From CAYJAD01 sp964371505 (GTDB lineage Bacteria; Desulfobacterota; Desulfovibrionia; Desulfovibrionales; Desulfovibrionaceae), in assembly GCA_964371505.1 (NCBI GenBank), contig CAYJNG010000056.1, positions 1 to 15,033 of the forward strand: a DNA stretch of 15,033 nucleotides, given 5' to 3'. Under the pieces are notes generated by a model. That model saw only the letters and a program-made list of their open reading frames with translations, made no database searches and was not told the DNA's origin. The number at the start of each line of letters is the position of its first letter. Positions within the stretch are counted from its first letter, which is position 1. The translations under genes were made by a program, and so were the position numbers. Positions 13,216-15,033 of this stretch are shown in pieces.

Positions 13216-14682
13216 ATGAGCATACATACTTTATCTTTACGTGCCGTGCGTGATGCTTTGGCACAAGGTGATATGAGCGCAGAAAGCGCTGTGCAAGCTT
13301 GTGCTGCACGCATTGAGGCTACAGAGCCTAAGGTGCAAGCGCTTTTAGCTCAAGACTTAGACAATGCCCTTGAGCAAGCACGCAGCATGGACGCCCAAGG
13401 CGCAGATGCCAGTAAACCCCTTTGGGGCGTGCCTGTTACGGTGAAAGACGCCTTATGTACCAAGGGGCTTACCACCACGGCAGGTTCTAAAATATTGCAA
13501 AACTTTGTGCCATTTTACGATGCCACCGTGGTGCAAAAATTGCGCGAGGCCGGTGCCATTATTTTGGCCAAAAATAATATGGACGAATTTGCCATGGGCT
13601 CCACCACAGAAAATTCTGCCTATCAAAAAACCACCAACCCTTGGGATGTGCAACGTGTGCCCGGCGGTTCTAGCGGCGGCTCTGCTGCTTCTGTGGCAGC
13701 CATGCAATGTTATGCTTCCCTCGGCACAGATACCGGCGGCTCCATTCGTCAGCCGGCTTCTTTGTGCGGCTGTGTGGGTATAAAGCCCACCTACGGGCGT
13801 GTGTCTCGCTATGGCGTCATTGCTTACGGTTCTTCCCTTGACCAAGTGGGCCCCTTGGCACGCACGGTGGAAGATTGCGCCCTTATGCTAGAAAATATTG
13901 CCGGACACGACCCGCGTGATACCACCAGCGACCCAAGAGCTTTAGCTCCGCAAGCCTATAGCAGTGCTTTGAATGCCAGACAGGATTTGAAAGGTCTTCG
14001 TGTGGGCGTGCCCAAAGAATTTTTTACCGAGGGTCTCGATGCTGAAGTGGGTGATGCTTGCACCGCCGCACTTGACACCATGAAGCACTTGGGCGCCGAG
14101 CTTGTGGAAGTAAGCTTGCCGCTCACCAAGGCTTCCATTGCCACTTACTATATTGTGGCCATGGCGGAAGCTTCGTCTAACCTTGCCCGCTTTGACGGCG
14201 TGCGCTACGGCTATCGCTCAGACAAAAGCCAAGACTTAGCCAGCCTTTACGTGCAATCGCGCAGTGAGGGCTTTGGTAAGGAAGTGCAACGGCGCATTAT
14301 GCTTGGCACCTATGTGCTTTCTTCCGGTTATTACGATGCGTACTTCCGCAAAGCTGCCGAAGTGCGCCATTGCATCCGCGAGGACTATCGCACAGCGCTG
14401 AATCAGTGTGATGTTATTTGTGGGCCTGTGTCTCCCGTTACCGCATGGGAGCTGGGCCACATGGGAGATAACCCCCTGCAAATGTATTTAAAAGATATTT
14501 ATACCCTGTCGCTAAACCTTGCCGGCATGCCAGGGCTAAGCTTACCTGTGGGCCTTGGCAAGCAAAGCCACATGCCTGTGGGTATGCAAATTTTGGGTGA
14601 TGCTTTTGCTGAAGAAAAACTCTTTAGTGTGGGGCATGTGCTGGAAAAAGCTTTACCCCCCATGGTATACACGGGCGTGTAG
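13216..14682 (+). CDS. gatA: Asp/Glu-tRNA amidotransferase subunit A
   Basis: Amidase subunit of GatCAB that releases ammonia from glutamine (or asparagine) and channels it to GatB. It has 488 residues, full length. The amidase-signature Ser-cisSer-Lys triad is complete: K77 in VTVKDAL, S152 in PGGSSGGSA, and nucleophile S176 in DTGGSIRQP. The K-S-S spacings (75 and 24) match the characterised Staphylococcus aureus GatA triad (K79, S154, S178) as I recall it. KPTYGRVSRYG (190-200) is also typical of GatA, rather than of other amidases. Start: ATG at 13216 with AGGTGG upstream, directly after gatC. A strong intrinsic terminator lies about 80 bp downstream. Confidence 0.97.
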   Translation: MSIHTLSLRAVRDALAQGDMSAESAVQACAARIEATEPKVQALLAQDLDNALEQARSMDAQGADASKPLWGVPVTVKDALCTKGLTTTAGSKILQNFVPFYDATVVQKLREAGAIILAKNNMDEFAMGSTTENSAYQKTTNPWDVQRVPGGSSGGSAASVAAMQCYASLGTDTGGSIRQPASLCGCVGIKPTYGRVSRYGVIAYGSSLDQVGPLARTVEDCALMLENIAGHDPRDTTSDPRALAPQAYSSALNARQDLKGLRVGVPKEFFTEGLDAEVGDACTAALDTMKHLGAELVEVSLPLTKASIATYYIVAMAEASSNLARFDGVRYGYRSDKSQDLASLYVQSRSEGFGKEVQRRIMLGTYVLSSGYYDAYFRKAAEVRHCIREDYRTALNQCDVICGPVSPVTAWELGHMGDNPLQMYLKDIYTLSLNLAGMPGLSLPVGLGKQSHMPVGMQILGDAFAEEKLFSVGHVLEKALPPMVYTGV

Positions 14683-14762
14683 CGGGCTTTTTGTACCTTT
14701 TCGCTTGGCAGCTTTGCTGACACAAGCAACGTAGCCCAAAAGGGTGGCGTGTGATTAAACTG

Positions 14763-14794
14763 AATAGGCGGAGCATGGCTTCGCCTATTTTTTT
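14763..14794 (+). terminator. Intrinsic terminator after gatA
   Basis: AATAGGCGGAGC (14763-14774) pairs with GCTTCGCCTATT (14778-14789), a 12-bp stem with one G-U pair and a 3-nt loop, running directly into seven Ts (14788-14794). This is the clearest terminator in the window and would end the gatCA transcript. Confidence 0.92.
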
Positions 14795-14995
14795 ACACTG
14801 TACTGTCTTAACTTTTCATAAGAGCCACATGGCTATTTGGGAAAGGCCCTCGCTTCTACTGACATAGTATAAAATTACATAAGTCACTGTGTAGAAAATG
14901 CATATTTGTATAAAGGCGTATCTTTTCTTTACATTTTTTGTGAAAGTGAGTACTTATCATCATTAAAATACAAATCAGCATTGCAAGGAGATAGC

Positions 14996-15033
14996 ATGCA
15001 AACATCCAATGCTCTCAGTAATTTAAAAGCACG
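14996..15033 (+). CDS. Start of an unidentified gene, cut by the window edge
   Basis: An ATG at 14996 with an AAGGAG ribosome binding site (14985-14990) at good spacing opens a frame that stays open for 12 codons to the window end (MQTSNALSNLKA...). This is too short to identify. The 200 bp upstream, after the gatA terminator, is AT-rich and non-coding. TTTACA (14928-14933) with TACTTA 17 nt later is a weak promoter candidate, and TATAAAAT near 14870 is another. Confidence 0.6.
   Translation, partial: MQTSNALSNLKA

Noticed and set aside
14942..14965. Possible Fur box before the gene at 14996
   Set aside because: Only one half-site (CTTATCA) resembles the consensus; the partner half matches poorly.
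1..15033. CRISPR array, tRNA, rRNA, transposase, phage or defence genes
   Set aside because: None seen: no regular spaced repeats, no tRNA T-loop-like sequences in the gaps, and all substantial reading frames are accounted for by housekeeping genes, the Tat system and three exported or lipid-anchored proteins.

Overview
The window looks like a chromosomal segment of a bacterium in the Desulfovibrionaceae (Desulfobacterota). This is an inference from protein style and gene neighbourhood, not from a search. The cues are an Ffh with a very long Gly/Met- and Lys-rich tail beside rpsP and a KH-domain gene, a tatB-tatC-hisB-lipoprotein-hisA run downstream of guaB-guaA, and gatC-gatA without gatB. 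Base composition is moderate to AT-rich by eye, with very AT-rich intergenic DNA. A run of exactly 100 N (8883-8982) shows that this is a scaffolded draft assembly.

Layout. Positions 18-2312 lie on the minus strand and carry, in transcription order, ffh, rpsP and khpA: protein targeting, the ribosome and an RNA-binding protein. A sigma70-like promoter (TTGACA, 17 nt, TATCAG) precedes ffh. Divergent from ffh, an isolated gene at 2881-3423 encodes an exported protein that I read as two tandem HdeA/HdeB-like domains. It is followed by a strong hairpin terminator and flanked by long AT-rich non-coding DNA. Next on the plus strand come guaB and guaA (IMP to XMP to GMP), separated by a short region with competing inverted repeats. 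Then tatB-tatC (twin-arginine translocase), hisB, an unidentified lipoprotein and hisA (histidine biosynthesis) form a tight run with overlapping or abutting genes at two junctions. After these come panD (beta-alanine for pantothenate/CoA), a second lipoprotein with TPR-like helices, and gatC-gatA (tRNA-dependent amidation), closed by a textbook intrinsic terminator at 14763-14794. A new gene begins at 14996 and runs off the window.

Overall this is mostly core metabolism and housekeeping. I see no CRISPR array, transposase, prophage, toxin-antitoxin pair, tRNA or rRNA. The least ordinary items are the double HdeA-like periplasmic protein, the mutually exclusive hairpins (or promoter-overlapping operator) ahead of guaA, the long disordered tails on TatC and Ffh, a lipoprotein that may be an LpoA-like protein lacking its receptor domain, and a four-copy 13-bp tandem repeat that runs into a terminator.
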